Part shown: positions 27,562 through 35,179 of the stretch, piece by piece | How the letters are laid out: each line of letters opens with the position of its first letter | How positions within the stretch are numbered: position 1 is the first letter of the stretch | Assembly: GCA_025359685.1 (NCBI GenBank) | Contig: JANYEY010000057.1 | Location: 1 to 35,179, forward strand | Reading direction: 5' to 3' | Origin: Sphingomonadaceae bacterium | GTDB lineage: Bacteria; Pseudomonadota; Alphaproteobacteria; Sphingomonadales; Sphingomonadaceae | Length of the DNA: 35,179 nt | Program-made: the position numbers and the translations under genes | Notes under the pieces: generated by a model | What the model was told of the DNA's origin: nothing | Databases searched by the model: none | What the model saw: the letters and a program-made list of their open reading frames with translations, nothing else

Positions 27562-28011
27562 ATGACCCCGCAAGAATTAGCCGCAAAGACCGGCGAAGTG
27601 ATCGGCGTATCCGACTGGTTCGACGTGACCCAGGACCGCATCAACAAGTTCGCCGAAGCGACCGGCGATTTCCAGTTCATCCACATCGATGAGGAAAAGG
27701 CCAAGCTGACCCCGTTCGGCGGGACCATCGCGCATGGCTTCCTGACGCTGTCGCTGATCCCGGTGCTCGGCTCGCTGACCCAGGGCGCACGCGTCGATGG
27801 CGTCAAAATGGGCGTCAACTATGGCGGCAACAAGGTTCGCTTCATCGCCCCGGTCCGCTCGGGCAAGCGCGTGCGCAGCCACACCAAGCTCACCGAACTG
27901 GTCGAGAAGCGCCCCGGCCAGTGGCAGCAGACCAACGAGATCACGATCGAGATCGAAGGCGAAGACAAGCCCGCGCTGATCGCCGAATGGATCATGCAGT
28001 TCTTCGTGTGA
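27562..28011 (+). CDS. MaoC-family enoyl-CoA hydratase
   Basis: 149 residues with a single hot-dog fold. The hydratase motif is clear: FAEATGDFQFIHIDEEKAKLTPFGGTIAHGFLTLSL, with catalytic Asp and His in the ATGD...IH segment (about residues 34-41). Relatives hydrate trans-2-enoyl-CoA to (R)-3-hydroxyacyl-CoA, which can feed PHA synthesis. A strong GAGGAGAG site precedes the ATG. It lies 51 bases before the thiolase on the same strand and within 3 kb of phaZ, so a role in fatty-acid or PHA metabolism fits. Substrate chain length is not evident. Confidence 0.9.
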   Translation: MTPQELAAKTGEVIGVSDWFDVTQDRINKFAEATGDFQFIHIDEEKAKLTPFGGTIAHGFLTLSLIPVLGSLTQGARVDGVKMGVNYGGNKVRFIAPVRSGKRVRSHTKLTELVEKRPGQWQQTNEITIEIEGEDKPALIAEWIMQFFV

Positions 28012-28062
28012 CCGCCACCTCCCCCGGAGGTCACAGCATCTAGATCAATCAAGGAATTACCC

Positions 28063-29247
28063 ATGTCACGTGACGCAGTCATCGTTTCTACCGCTCGTAC
28101 CCCGCTGACCAAGGCCGGGCGCGGTGCGTTCAACAACACCACTGGGGCGACGCTCGGCGCCTATGCGATCCGCGCGGCGGTCGAACGCGCAGGGCTCACT
28201 GGCGGCGAAGTTGACGACGTCGTGATGGGCTGTGCCGCCCAGCAGGGCTCGACCGGCGGCAACGTCGCGCGCCTCGCCGCATTGCGCGCCGGCCTCCCCG
28301 TAACTGTCCCGGCGATGACGATCGACCGCCAGTGCTCGTCCGGCCTGATGACCATCGCCACGGCGGCGAAGCAGATCATCGTCGACAACATGGACATCTG
28401 CATCGGCGGCGGGCTGGAAAGCATTTCCAAGGTGGTCGGCAGCGGCAAGATGTTTGTCGAGCCCGATCGCCAGTTGCTCGAAATGCACCCGGCGATCTAC
28501 ATGCCGATGATCGGCACCGCAGAAGTCGTCGCCAAGCGTTATGGCATCAGCCGCGAAGCGCAGGACCTCTATTCGCTCCAGTCGCAGCAGCGCACCGCCG
28601 CCGCGCAGGCTGCAGGCAAGTTTGACGATGAAATCGTCCCCTGCGCTGCGACCATGGCAATTGTCGACAAGGAGACCAAGGAGGTCTCCTACAAGGAGGT
28701 CACCGCCACCAAGGACGATTGCAACCGCCCCGACACCACGCTCGAAGGGCTGGCCAGCCTCAAGCCGGTGATGGGCGAAGGCAATACTGTGACCGCCGGA
28801 AATGCCAGTCAGCTCTCGGACGGCTCATCGGCCTGCGTGCTGATGGAAGCCAAGGTTGCTGAAAAGCGCGGGCTGGCTCCGCTCGGGCGTTATGTCGGCA
28901 TGGCTGTGGCCGGCACCGAACCCGACGAAATGGGCATCGGGCCGGTGTTTGCGATCCCCAAGCTGCTTGAGCGTTTCAGCCTCAAGATGGACGATATCGG
29001 GCTGTGGGAACTGAACGAAGCCTTCGCGGTGCAGGTGCTTTACTGCCGCGACAAGCTGGGCATCCCTGACGAGCTGCTCAACGTCAACGGCGGCTCGATC
29101 TCGATCGGCCACCCGTTCGGCATGACCGGCGCACGCTGCACCGGCCACGCGTTGATCGAAGGCAAGCGTCGCGGCGCGCGGTACGTGGTCGTCACCATGT
29201 GCATCGGCGGCGGGCAAGGCGCGGCAGGACTGTTCGAAGTCCTGTAA
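28063..29247 (+). CDS. Thiolase (acetyl-CoA C-acyltransferase)
   Basis: 394 residues, the normal thiolase length. The nucleophilic Cys is C91 in DRQCSSGL. The C-terminal catalytic motifs are [23 protein letters not shown] and [12 protein letters not shown]. It either splits 3-ketoacyl-CoA in beta-oxidation or condenses two acetyl-CoA; the sequence alone does not decide. A PHA-synthesis PhaA role is possible but no phaB is adjacent. AAGGAA lies upstream of the ATG. The next gene begins immediately after its stop, with no gap. Confidence 0.93.
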   Translation: MSRDAVIVSTARTPLTKAGRGAFNNTTGATLGAYAIRAAVERAGLTGGEVDDVVMGCAAQQGSTGGNVARLAALRAGLPVTVPAMTIDRQCSSGLMTIATAAKQIIVDNMDICIGGGLESISKVVGSGKMFVEPDRQLLEMHPAIYMPMIGTAEVVAKRYGISREAQDLYSLQSQQRTAAAQAAGKFDDEIVPCAATMAIVDKETKEVSYKEVTATKDDCNRPDTTLEGLASLKPVMGEGNTVTAGNASQLSDGSSACVLMEAKVAEKRGLAPLGRYVGMAVAGTEPDEMGIGPVFAIPKLLERFSLKMDDIGLWELNEAFAVQVLYCRDKLGIPDELLNVNGGSISIGHPFGMTGARCTGHALIEGKRRGARYVVVTMCIGGGQGAAGLFEVL

Positions 29248-29814
29248 GTGCGCCTGTCTGCACCGCGGATCGCGCCGGTCGATCTCGACCGGCTGAGCGA
29301 TGAGCAGCGCGCGGCCCTGGAACCGTTTCTGGTCCAGGGCCGGGTGCTCAATATCTTCCGCACCATGGCGCAGCTGCCTAAGGCGCTGACTGCGTTCCTC
29401 CACTGGGGCGGCTATGTCCTGTCTCGGCGCAACAGCTTGCCCCCGCGGATACGTGAACTGGCGATCCTGCGCGTCGGATATCTCTGCAGTGCGGGCTACG
29501 AATGGACCCAGCACGTCCCGATCGGCATCGACGCCGGGTTGACCGGCGAAGAGGTCGAACGGATCAAGGCTGGCGCAACCGCGCCCGACTGGTCGCCGCT
29601 AGACCGCGCGATCCTGCGCGCCAGCGACGAACTTGTGCGCGATCACTTCATCACCGATACGACCTGGCAGGACCTGGCCGAACTTGGCGATGTGGGCCGC
29701 GCCGACCTCGTCTTCACGGTCGGTCAGTACACGCAGGTGTCGATGATCCTTAATTCGCTCGGGGTCCAACTCGATCCGGGGCAGACGCTCGATCCGGCGC
29801 TGGACCGGCGCTGA
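29248..29814 (+). CDS. Carboxymuconolactone decarboxylase/AhpD-like family protein
   Basis: 188 residues, all-helical AhpD-like fold. The family core is RIRELAILRVGYLCSAGYEWTQHVPIGIDAG (about 67-97), with further helices including ADLVFTVGQYTQVSMILNSLG. The CxxC thiol pair of true AhpD is not present, only one Cys in that helix, so a peroxidase role like AhpD is unlikely. Relatives in this subgroup are mostly uncharacterised. GTG 29248 follows the thiolase TAA directly, so the two are cotranscribed, and this may act on a related metabolite. Confidence 0.85.
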   Translation: MRLSAPRIAPVDLDRLSDEQRAALEPFLVQGRVLNIFRTMAQLPKALTAFLHWGGYVLSRRNSLPPRIRELAILRVGYLCSAGYEWTQHVPIGIDAGLTGEEVERIKAGATAPDWSPLDRAILRASDELVRDHFITDTTWQDLAELGDVGRADLVFTVGQYTQVSMILNSLGVQLDPGQTLDPALDRR

Positions 29815-29884
29815 GGGCCGCTTGCTATCGCGCTAGATCGCGCCCATCCTTGAATCCGACGGATCGCGAAGGGGACTGCGGCCG

Positions 29885-30532
29885 ATGACCGGACATCTTG
29901 GCATTACCGAAATTCTAGGCGTCGCCGCCAGTGTCAGCCTGCTGTCGGGCTGGCGGCTTTATCTGTGCGTGCTGGCGACGGGCCTCGCGATGTATTTCGG
30001 CGTATTGCCCCTGCCCGAGCACTTGGCAGCGCTGCGGGTTTTGGCCAGTCCGTGGGTGATGGGCGTGGCCGGAGCGGCGGCATTCATGGAGTTCTTTGCC
30101 GACAAGGTGCCCTGGCTCGACAGCCTGTGGGACACGGTCCACACGCTGATCCGCCCGGTCGGCGGTGCGCTGCTCTCGTTGGCGATTGTCGATCCGTCCG
30201 ATCCTGCTGCACAGGCGATTGCCTTCATCCTCGGCGGCGGAGCTTCGCTGCTCGCGCATAGCGGCAAGGCCGGGGCCCGGGCGGTGGTCAACACCAGCCC
30301 CGAACCGTTCAGCAACGTGATCGTTTCGACTGCCGAAGATGCCGCTACCACGGGGCTGCTGTACCTTGCTTATGCCCATCCGGCATTGGCCGGGGGAGTC
30401 GCCGCGATCCTGGTGGCCCTGGCGGTGGTGCTGCTGGTCCTGACGCGGCGGGTGCTGAAAGCGCTGTGGGCGCGCTCCCAGCCCTGGACCGTGCCGCGTC
30501 CCGCGCCGGGCGAGACGCGGCCGCCCGACTAA
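29885..30532 (+). CDS. DUF4126-family membrane protein
   Basis: 215 residues with about five hydrophobic segments. Recognisable DUF4126 features are the N-terminal GVAASVSLLSGWRLYLCVLATGLA, MEFFADKVPWLDSLWDTVHTLIRPVGGALL and LAHSGKAGARAVVNTSPEPFSN. The function of the family is unknown. The tail is Arg/Pro-rich and likely cytoplasmic. It lies 70 bases downstream of the AhpD-like gene and ends four bases from the end of convergent phaZ. An AAGGGGA-like site precedes the ATG. Confidence 0.85.
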   Translation: MTGHLGITEILGVAASVSLLSGWRLYLCVLATGLAMYFGVLPLPEHLAALRVLASPWVMGVAGAAAFMEFFADKVPWLDSLWDTVHTLIRPVGGALLSLAIVDPSDPAAQAIAFILGGGASLLAHSGKAGARAVVNTSPEPFSNVIVSTAEDAATTGLLYLAYAHPALAGGVAAILVALAVVLLVLTRRVLKALWARSQPWTVPRPAPGETRPPD

Positions 30533-30536
30533 GCGG

Positions 30537-31787
30537 TCAAGCCACGACCTTGAGCTGCGCCCGGTCGAATTTTCCGATCCAGTCCTCGACCATCGGTGCG
30601 ATCTGGTCGCGCCACCGGCTGCCGTTGAAGATCCCGTAGTGGCCGACTTCAGGCGCGAGGAAGTACTGCTTGCGCGTTTCGGCAAGGCCCGTGGTCAGCT
30701 TGAGCGCGGCCTTGGTCTGGCCGATCCCGGAGATATCATCGCGCTCGCCCTCGATTGCCAGGATGGCGGTATCGCGGATCTTGGTCAGATCGACCAGTTT
30801 GCCGCGATGCTCGAAGGTGTTGTTGGGCAGCGCGTGGGTCTGGAATACGCATTCGACCGTCTGCAGGTAATAGGCCGCGTTGAGGTCGCAGACCGCGCGG
30901 TATTCGTCGTAGAATGCCTTGCTGGCATCCGCGCTGTCGCCGTCGCCCGCAACCAGGTGTTTGAACATGTGGTAGTGGCTCTGCATGTGATTGCCCAGGT
31001 TCATACTCATGAACCCGGCGAGCTGGAGGAAGCCTGGATAAACGCGGCGACCAGCGCCGGGATACTGCAGCGGCACGGTGGCGATCACGGTGTGGCGGAA
31101 CCATTCGATCGGGCGCTGCATGGCCAGATCATTGACGCTGGTCGGCGCTTCGCGGGTGTCGATCGGGCCGCCCATCATGGTCAGCGTGGCGGGGCGGCAG
31201 GGGTGCTTGTCGGCGGCCATGATCGCGGTCACCGCGAGCGCCGGAACCGAGGGCTGGCACACCGCCAGCATATGCGCGCCGGGGCCGATGTGTTCGAGAT
31301 AGGCAGTCAGGTAGTCGATATAATCGTCGAGATCGAACTCGCCGGCGCTCAGCGGGACCATCTTGGCGTCGGCCCAGTCGGTGACATAGACCTCGCAGTT
31401 CTCGATCATCCGCGCGACGGTGCCGCGCAGCAAGGTGGCAAAGTGCCCGCTCATCGGGGCAACGATCAGCAGCCGCGGCGCGTCCTTGGGCAAGCCGTCG
31501 TGGGTAAAGCGCAGCAGATTGCCGAACGGGCGGTGCAGCACGATCGCCTCGGTCACCGGATAGTCGGTGCCGCCCATGGTAACGCTTTCGATGTCGAAGG
31601 CCGGCTTGCCATACGGCGCGCTGGCATGGGCGAACACTTCAAGCGCCGAAGCCATTGTCGGACCCATTCCGGTATAGCCGAACGGCAGCGCCGGATTGTT
31701 GAGCCACTCGGCCCCGAGCGAAGCCCAGGTGCTGGCCATGTTCATCCACGAGCGCTGCATTTCGTAAGCGGTATAAAGCACTGGCAC
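30537..31787 (-). CDS. phaZ: Intracellular polyhydroxyalkanoate depolymerase
   Basis: About 416 residues, alpha/beta-hydrolase of the intracellular PhaZ type. The N terminus LYTAYEMQRSWMNMAS is typical. The nucleophile is a cysteine in VCQPSVP (about residue 177) in place of the serine lipase box, as in C. necator-type intracellular depolymerases. The oxyanion-side segment APMSGHFATLLRGT and the C-terminal catalytic-His segment EVGHYGIFNGSRW are intact. It mobilises stored PHA granules. The start is set at GTG 31787, four bases after AGGAG; a second in-frame GTG at 31781 is ten bases away and could be used instead. It is divergent from the ABC transporter, with a palindromic site between them. 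Confidence 0.93.
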   Translation of the reverse strand: MPVLYTAYEMQRSWMNMASTWASLGAEWLNNPALPFGYTGMGPTMASALEVFAHASAPYGKPAFDIESVTMGGTDYPVTEAIVLHRPFGNLLRFTHDGLPKDAPRLLIVAPMSGHFATLLRGTVARMIENCEVYVTDWADAKMVPLSAGEFDLDDYIDYLTAYLEHIGPGAHMLAVCQPSVPALAVTAIMAADKHPCRPATLTMMGGPIDTREAPTSVNDLAMQRPIEWFRHTVIATVPLQYPGAGRRVYPGFLQLAGFMSMNLGNHMQSHYHMFKHLVAGDGDSADASKAFYDEYRAVCDLNAAYYLQTVECVFQTHALPNNTFEHRGKLVDLTKIRDTAILAIEGERDDISGIGQTKAALKLTTGLAETRKQYFLAPEVGHYGIFNGSRWRDQIAPMVEDWIGKFDRAQLKVVA

Positions 31788-31847
31788 GATACTCCTGCGC
31801 CGGTCTTGCTGGGCCGGCTCACCCTCAAGGTGGCCCGCAACAGCCGA

Positions 31848-31875
31848 TTGTGCAATGCACAAAATGACGCAGTGC
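31848..31875. promoter_or_regulatory. TGCA palindrome upstream of phaZ, possible PhaR site
   Basis: TTGTGCA-A-TGCACAA (31848-31862) is a perfect 15-base palindrome. A second dyad, GCA-G-TGC (31869-31875), follows after six bases and is flanked by caa. TGC-rich dyads like these are the kind of site reported for PhaR, the PHA-responsive repressor of alphaproteobacteria. The site lies 61 bases before the phaZ start and 65-78 bases before the ABC transporter start, so it could serve either promoter. Confidence 0.5.
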
Positions 31876-31939
31876 AACATCGGTGCGCGATTGCCACTTA
31901 TCCGCTTACGTCGCGTTTCAGGTGTGCTAGGGGCACGCC

Positions 31940-33793
31940 ATGACCTCTGCCGCTCAAGCTGCACCTGCCGAAACTGACTTGCAGCCGGCGCGCGAACCCC
32001 TCTCTGAAGCGACCGCCAAACCGGCTCGAAGCCTTGGCCCGCTGCGGATGATCTGGCGCGAAACCGCCAAGTATCCGCGCCAGATTGCCTTTGCACTGGT
32101 CGCGCTGCTGATCACCGCCTCGGCAACCCTGGCGATCCCGGCGGGCTTCCACCTGATCATCGACAAGGGCTTTGCCAAAGGCGGCGACACCGCGGAGATC
32201 GCGCGCTGGTTCCGCTATCTGCTGGGCATCGTGGCATTGCTGGGGCTGGGTACGGCGGTACGCTTTTATTATGTGTCTTGGCTGGGTGAGCGGGTCGTGG
32301 CCGATATCCGCTATGCCGTCCAAAGCAACCTGATGCGGCTGTCGCCTGCGTTCTTCGAGGAAAACAGCCCGAGCGAGATCTCCTCGCGGATGACCTCGGA
32401 CACCACGCTGATCGAACAAGTGGTGGGCACGACCGTTTCGGTTGCGCTGCGCAATCTGATTATGGGGATCGGCGGGATCATCCGCCTGTTCATGCTCGCG
32501 CCCAAGCTTACCGGGGGGCTGCTGCTGGGGATTTCGCTGGTGGTGCTGCCGCTGACGTTCTTCGGGCGGCGCCTGCGCAACGTGTCGCGCACCAGCCAGG
32601 ACCGGGTCGCCGACATCGGCAGCCTTGTTTCCGAAGTGCTCGGCGGGATGCGCGTGGTCCAGGCCTTCAACCAGGAAGGCCGCGAGCTTGACCGGTTCAG
32701 CTCGGCGGTGGAAGCAACTTTCGCCACCGCACGGCGGCGCATCCTGCTGCGGGCGATTATGACTGCCACCGCCATTGTCGCGATCTTCGGCTCGATCGTG
32801 ATGCTCGTCTGGGAAGGCGCGCTGCAAGTCGCGCAGGGTTCGATCACTGGCGGCACGATCTTCGAGATGGTCGTGACCAGCGGGATCGTCGCCGGTTCGT
32901 TCGGCGCGCTGACCGAAGTCTATGGTGATCTGCTGCGCGGCGCTGGTGCTGCCGGGCGGCTCAACGAACTGCTCGCCGAAAAGCCTTCAATCGCCGCTCC
33001 CGCCCGGCCGCTCGCCTTGCCCAGCCCGGCGCGCGGCAAGCTGGCGTTCGAGGGCGTGACCTTCCGCTACCCAACCCGGCTCGAGGTCGCCGCGCTGGCC
33101 GATTTCACGCTGACCGTCGAACCCGGTGAAACGGTCGCGATTGTCGGACCTTCGGGTGCGGGCAAAACGACGCTGTTCCAGCTGGCCGAGCGGTTCTACG
33201 ATCCGCAGGCCGGGACGATCAAACTCGACGGCGTGCCGCTGACCGCGGTCGATCCCGCCGACATTCGCCGCCGCATGGCGCTGGTCCCGCAAGAGGGCCA
33301 GCTGTTCGCCGCCAGCGCACGCGACAACCTGCGCTACGGCAACTGGGATGCGAGCGACGAAGCGATCTGGGAGGCGGCGCGCGCCGCCAATGCTGAGACG
33401 TTTCTGCGCGCGCTGCCCGATGGGCTCGATACCTTCCTTGGCGAAGGCGGGGCGCGGCTTTCGGGCGGACAACGCCAGCGTGTTGCCATCGCCCGCGCGG
33501 TGCTGCGTGAGGCGCCGATCCTGCTGCTCGACGAGGCGACCTCGGCGCTCGACGCGGAAAGCGAACGGCTGGTCCAGGACGCGCTCGACAAGCTGATGAA
33601 GGGCCGCACCACGCTGGTGATCGCGCACCGCCTCGCCACCGTCCGCGCGGCCGACCGGATCGTGGTGCTGGATGGCGGGCGGATGACCGAAAGCGGCACG
33701 CACAGCCAGCTGATCAAGCGCGGCGGGCTTTATGCGCGGCTCGCCTCGCTGCAATTCGATGACAAGAAACTGGCGGCTGCGGGGATAGACTGA
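31940..33793 (+). CDS. MsbA-type ABC exporter (fused TM and ATPase)
   Basis: 617 residues. A polar N-terminal extension of about 35 residues precedes a six-helix ABC exporter domain (about 45-335). The nucleotide-binding domain has Walker A GPSGAGKTTL (about 402-411), Q-loop LVPQEGQLF, signature LSGGQRQRVA (about 508-517), Walker B ILLLDEATSALD (about 528-539) and switch His in IAHRLAT. It should work as a homodimer and export a lipid or hydrophobic compound. Type cannot be fixed further, since MsbA, lipid and multidrug exporters look alike at this level. Its TGA overlaps the uppP ATG by one base, so the two are coupled. Confidence 0.92.
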   Translation: MTSAAQAAPAETDLQPAREPLSEATAKPARSLGPLRMIWRETAKYPRQIAFALVALLITASATLAIPAGFHLIIDKGFAKGGDTAEIARWFRYLLGIVALLGLGTAVRFYYVSWLGERVVADIRYAVQSNLMRLSPAFFEENSPSEISSRMTSDTTLIEQVVGTTVSVALRNLIMGIGGIIRLFMLAPKLTGGLLLGISLVVLPLTFFGRRLRNVSRTSQDRVADIGSLVSEVLGGMRVVQAFNQEGRELDRFSSAVEATFATARRRILLRAIMTATAIVAIFGSIVMLVWEGALQVAQGSITGGTIFEMVVTSGIVAGSFGALTEVYGDLLRGAGAAGRLNELLAEKPSIAAPARPLALPSPARGKLAFEGVTFRYPTRLEVAALADFTLTVEPGETVAIVGPSGAGKTTLFQLAERFYDPQAGTIKLDGVPLTAVDPADIRRRMALVPQEGQLFAASARDNLRYGNWDASDEAIWEAARAANAETFLRALPDGLDTFLGEGGARLSGGQRQRVAIARAVLREAPILLLDEATSALDAESERLVQDALDKLMKGRTTLVIAHRLATVRAADRIVVLDGGRMTESGTHSQLIKRGGLYARLASLQFDDKKLAAAGID

Positions 33794-34602
33794 TGGATCT
33801 GATGCTTACCGCAGTCCTGCTCGGCATTGTCGAGGGACTGACCGAATTCATTCCGGTCTCCTCGACCGGGCACCTGATCCTGGCGACCGAGATTTTCGGC
33901 TACGATGCCAAGACCTGGGCGGTGTTCAACGTCGTCATCCAATTGGGCGCGATCCTGGCGGTGGTGGTGCAATACTGGCGGACCTTCTGGGCGGTCGGCA
34001 TGGGGCTGCTGCGGCGCGAACCGCTGGCCTTCCGCTTCGTGATCAACCTGCTGGTCGCGTTCATTCCGGCCGCGGTGCTCGGGCTGCTGCTCAAGCACCA
34101 GATCGACGCGATGCTCGGCAGCCCGATGATTGTCGCCTGGGCGCTGATCGCGGGCGGCATTGCCATCCTCGCGGTCGAACGCTGGTCGCGGCAGGGCGAA
34201 TACCTCGGCCTCGGGCAATTGCCGGTGCGGCAGGCGTTCGGCGTAGGGCTGCTGCAATGCCTTGCGATGATCCCCGGCGTCAGCCGCTCGGGCGCGACGA
34301 TCATGGGCGCGCTGGCGATGGGGATCGAACGCCGGACTGCGGCCGAATTCAGCTTTTTCCTCGCCATCCCGACCATGCTCGGCGCCTCGAGCCTCGAGCT
34401 GTGGCAGAACCGCGCGGAACTGGCTGCGGGGACCGGCCCGGTCGGGTGGAGCCACATTGCGGTAGGTTTCGTGGTCTCGTTCATCGTCGCGCTGGCAGTG
34501 ATCAAGGTCTTCGTCGCTTACGTCAGTCGTTCGGGCTTCACGCCCTTTGCGCTGTACCGGATTGTTGCCGGTGCCGCGGCCTTATACTTCCTTATGCGCT
34601 GA
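33793..34602 (+). CDS. uppP: Undecaprenyl-diphosphatase UppP (BacA)
   Basis: 269 residues, usual length, with about eight membrane helices. Both signature regions are intact: GIVEGLTEFIPVSSTGHLIL (about 11-30), with the catalytic glutamates, and PGVSRSGATIMGALAMGIER. It recycles undecaprenyl diphosphate to the monophosphate carrier for peptidoglycan and surface glycans and gives bacitracin tolerance. It is translated directly after the ABC exporter (TGATG overlap), an arrangement that suggests a shared envelope-lipid function. Confidence 0.96.
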   Translation: MDLMLTAVLLGIVEGLTEFIPVSSTGHLILATEIFGYDAKTWAVFNVVIQLGAILAVVVQYWRTFWAVGMGLLRREPLAFRFVINLLVAFIPAAVLGLLLKHQIDAMLGSPMIVAWALIAGGIAILAVERWSRQGEYLGLGQLPVRQAFGVGLLQCLAMIPGVSRSGATIMGALAMGIERRTAAEFSFFLAIPTMLGASSLELWQNRAELAAGTGPVGWSHIAVGFVVSFIVALAVIKVFVAYVSRSGFTPFALYRIVAGAAALYFLMR

Positions 34603-34714
34603 TCAAACGCGGAACCATATTTCTCGCAAAGCATTGTACCGACAGCCGAACCATTGCGGAGCGGTCTCAATTGCCGCGCCAATTGCGTGCGCCATCAATG
34701 ACGGGGAATACCTG

Positions 34715-35008
34715 ATGAAAGCCATTCTCAAGACCGCCCTTCTCGCCTCGACCCTCGCGCTGGGTCTGGCCGCTTGCGACAGCAAGAAGGAAAACGCCGA
34801 CGAAGCCACCGCCAACGCGGTGCGCGAATCGGGTGAAGCAACCGCTGCCGGGATGGATGCCCAAGCTGCCGGTGCCGACGCGATGGGGGCGCCGACCGTC
34901 AAGGTCGATGCCATGAAGGACAAGGCCGAAGCGACCCGCGACAACGCCGATGCCAAGGCCGACAAGATGGAAAACAACGCGGACAAGAAGGACATGAAGC
35001 CCGAGTAA
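34715..35008 (+). CDS. Small Ala/Asp/Lys-rich lipoprotein
   Basis: 97 residues. A lipoprotein signal peptide ends in the lipobox LAAC (Cys at about residue 21). The mature part is highly charged, Ala/Asp/Glu/Lys-rich and without cysteine, with an 11-residue-like periodicity (DAMKDKAEATRDNADAKADKMENNADKKD) that predicts a long helix. GGGGAA lies seven bases upstream of ATG 34715; an open frame from 34547 within uppP is rejected. It resembles envelope lipoproteins of unknown function that coat or tether the wall. It has its own strong terminator. Confidence 0.8.
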   Translation: MKAILKTALLASTLALGLAACDSKKENADEATANAVRESGEATAAGMDAQAAGADAMGAPTVKVDAMKDKAEATRDNADAKADKMENNADKKDMKPE

Positions 35009-35035
35009 TCCGCGAAAGTTCTTTGAACGGCGAAC

Positions 35036-35075
35036 GGCCGGCGATCCCACGTGGTTCGCCGGCCTTTTGTCTTTT
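35036..35075 (+). terminator. Rho-independent terminator after the lipoprotein gene
   Basis: A perfect 9-bp G+C-rich stem, GGCCGGCGA (35036-35044) with TCGCCGGCC (35056-35064), encloses a loop holding a smaller CCACGTGG dyad. It is followed directly by TTTTGTCTTTT. It lies 27 bases after the stop. Confidence 0.9.
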
Positions 35076-35082
35076 GGAATGC

Positions 35083-35104
35083 GCTATTTGCATCCGCAAA
35101 TAGC
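35083..35104. repeat. 9-bp perfect hairpin
   Basis: GCTATTTGC (35083-35091), loop ATCC, GCAAATAGC (35096-35104). It is A/T-richer than the terminator before it and has no T-run after it. Role unknown; it sits between the terminator and the large inverted repeat. Confidence 0.6.
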
Positions 35105-35117
35105 TTGCTACACCGGC

Positions 35118-35179
35118 CCGCTCCCCCGGCCCGACCACCCTCAGGGTACCTTAAATGGGTGGTCGGGCCGGGGGAGCGG
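35118..35179. repeat. Perfect 23-bp inverted repeat at the window edge
   Basis: Arms 35118-35140 and 35157-35179 are exact reverse complements over 23 bases (left arm begins CCGCTCCCCCGGCCC), separated by a 16-base A/T-containing loop. The window ends on the last paired base, so the arms may be longer. No T-run can be seen. It could be a dispersed intergenic palindrome (REP-like), the end of a mobile element, or a transcription-blocking hairpin. Confidence 0.8.

Overview
The window comes from a G+C-rich alphaproteobacterial chromosome, most likely a sphingomonad (Sphingomonadales: Novosphingobium, Erythrobacter or a relative). Three things support this: a canonical CtrA regulator; an rnd-lptC-lptA order; and exosortase-A-associated polysaccharide genes beside small and low-complexity membrane proteins of a kind I associate with sphingomonads. 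The genus is an inference, since I could run no database search. I see no rRNA, tRNA, CRISPR array, insertion sequence or phage gene.

Layout. 1-3.7 kb (+): ctrA with a terminator, a 389-base gene-free stretch with several hairpins, then trmB, an Asp/Glu racemase-family gene, a small four-Cys protein, and a TSUP permease with an apparent single-base frameshift. 3.7-6.9 kb (-): maeB followed by a CitE-like lyase. 7.0-9.8 kb (+): mutS and a 60-residue membrane protein. 9.8-14.1 kb (-): rnd-lptC-lptA-nucleotidyltransferase-WcaI-like glycosyltransferase, a tightly packed operon joining LPS transport to surface-polysaccharide synthesis. 14.1-15.5 kb (+): ung (TTG start) and an A/T-richer islet with one membrane protein, preceded by an 18-codon ORF. 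15.5-22.6 kb (-): gltB-gltD-ATP-grasp protein. 22.8-25.9 kb (-): an exosortase-associated glycosyltransferase followed by a 597-residue two-TM, Ala/Pro-rich protein.

26.0-27.5 kb (+): a 53-codon membrane microprotein overlapping an exosortase-associated O-glycosylation ligase. These diverge from the glycosyltransferase across only 66 bases, which contain a CtrA-like TTAA-N7-TCAA site. 27.6-30.5 kb (+): MaoC-type hydratase, thiolase, AhpD-like protein and DUF4126 membrane protein. 30.5-31.8 kb (-): phaZ, intracellular PHA depolymerase. 31.9-35.0 kb (+): an MsbA-type ABC transporter overlapping uppP, then a small lipoprotein with a strong terminator. The window ends in a perfect 23-bp inverted repeat.

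Functionally this is mostly core genome: cell-cycle control, DNA repair, nitrogen assimilation, C4-acid metabolism, PHA/fatty-acid turnover and envelope assembly. The less ordinary part is polysaccharide and exosortase-related genes split between 9.8-12.2 kb and 24.7-27.5 kb, with an unannotated microprotein inside the second block. I found no convincing wholly new system. The best leads are that microprotein, the structured stretch before trmB, the palindromic site before phaZ, and the terminal palindrome.
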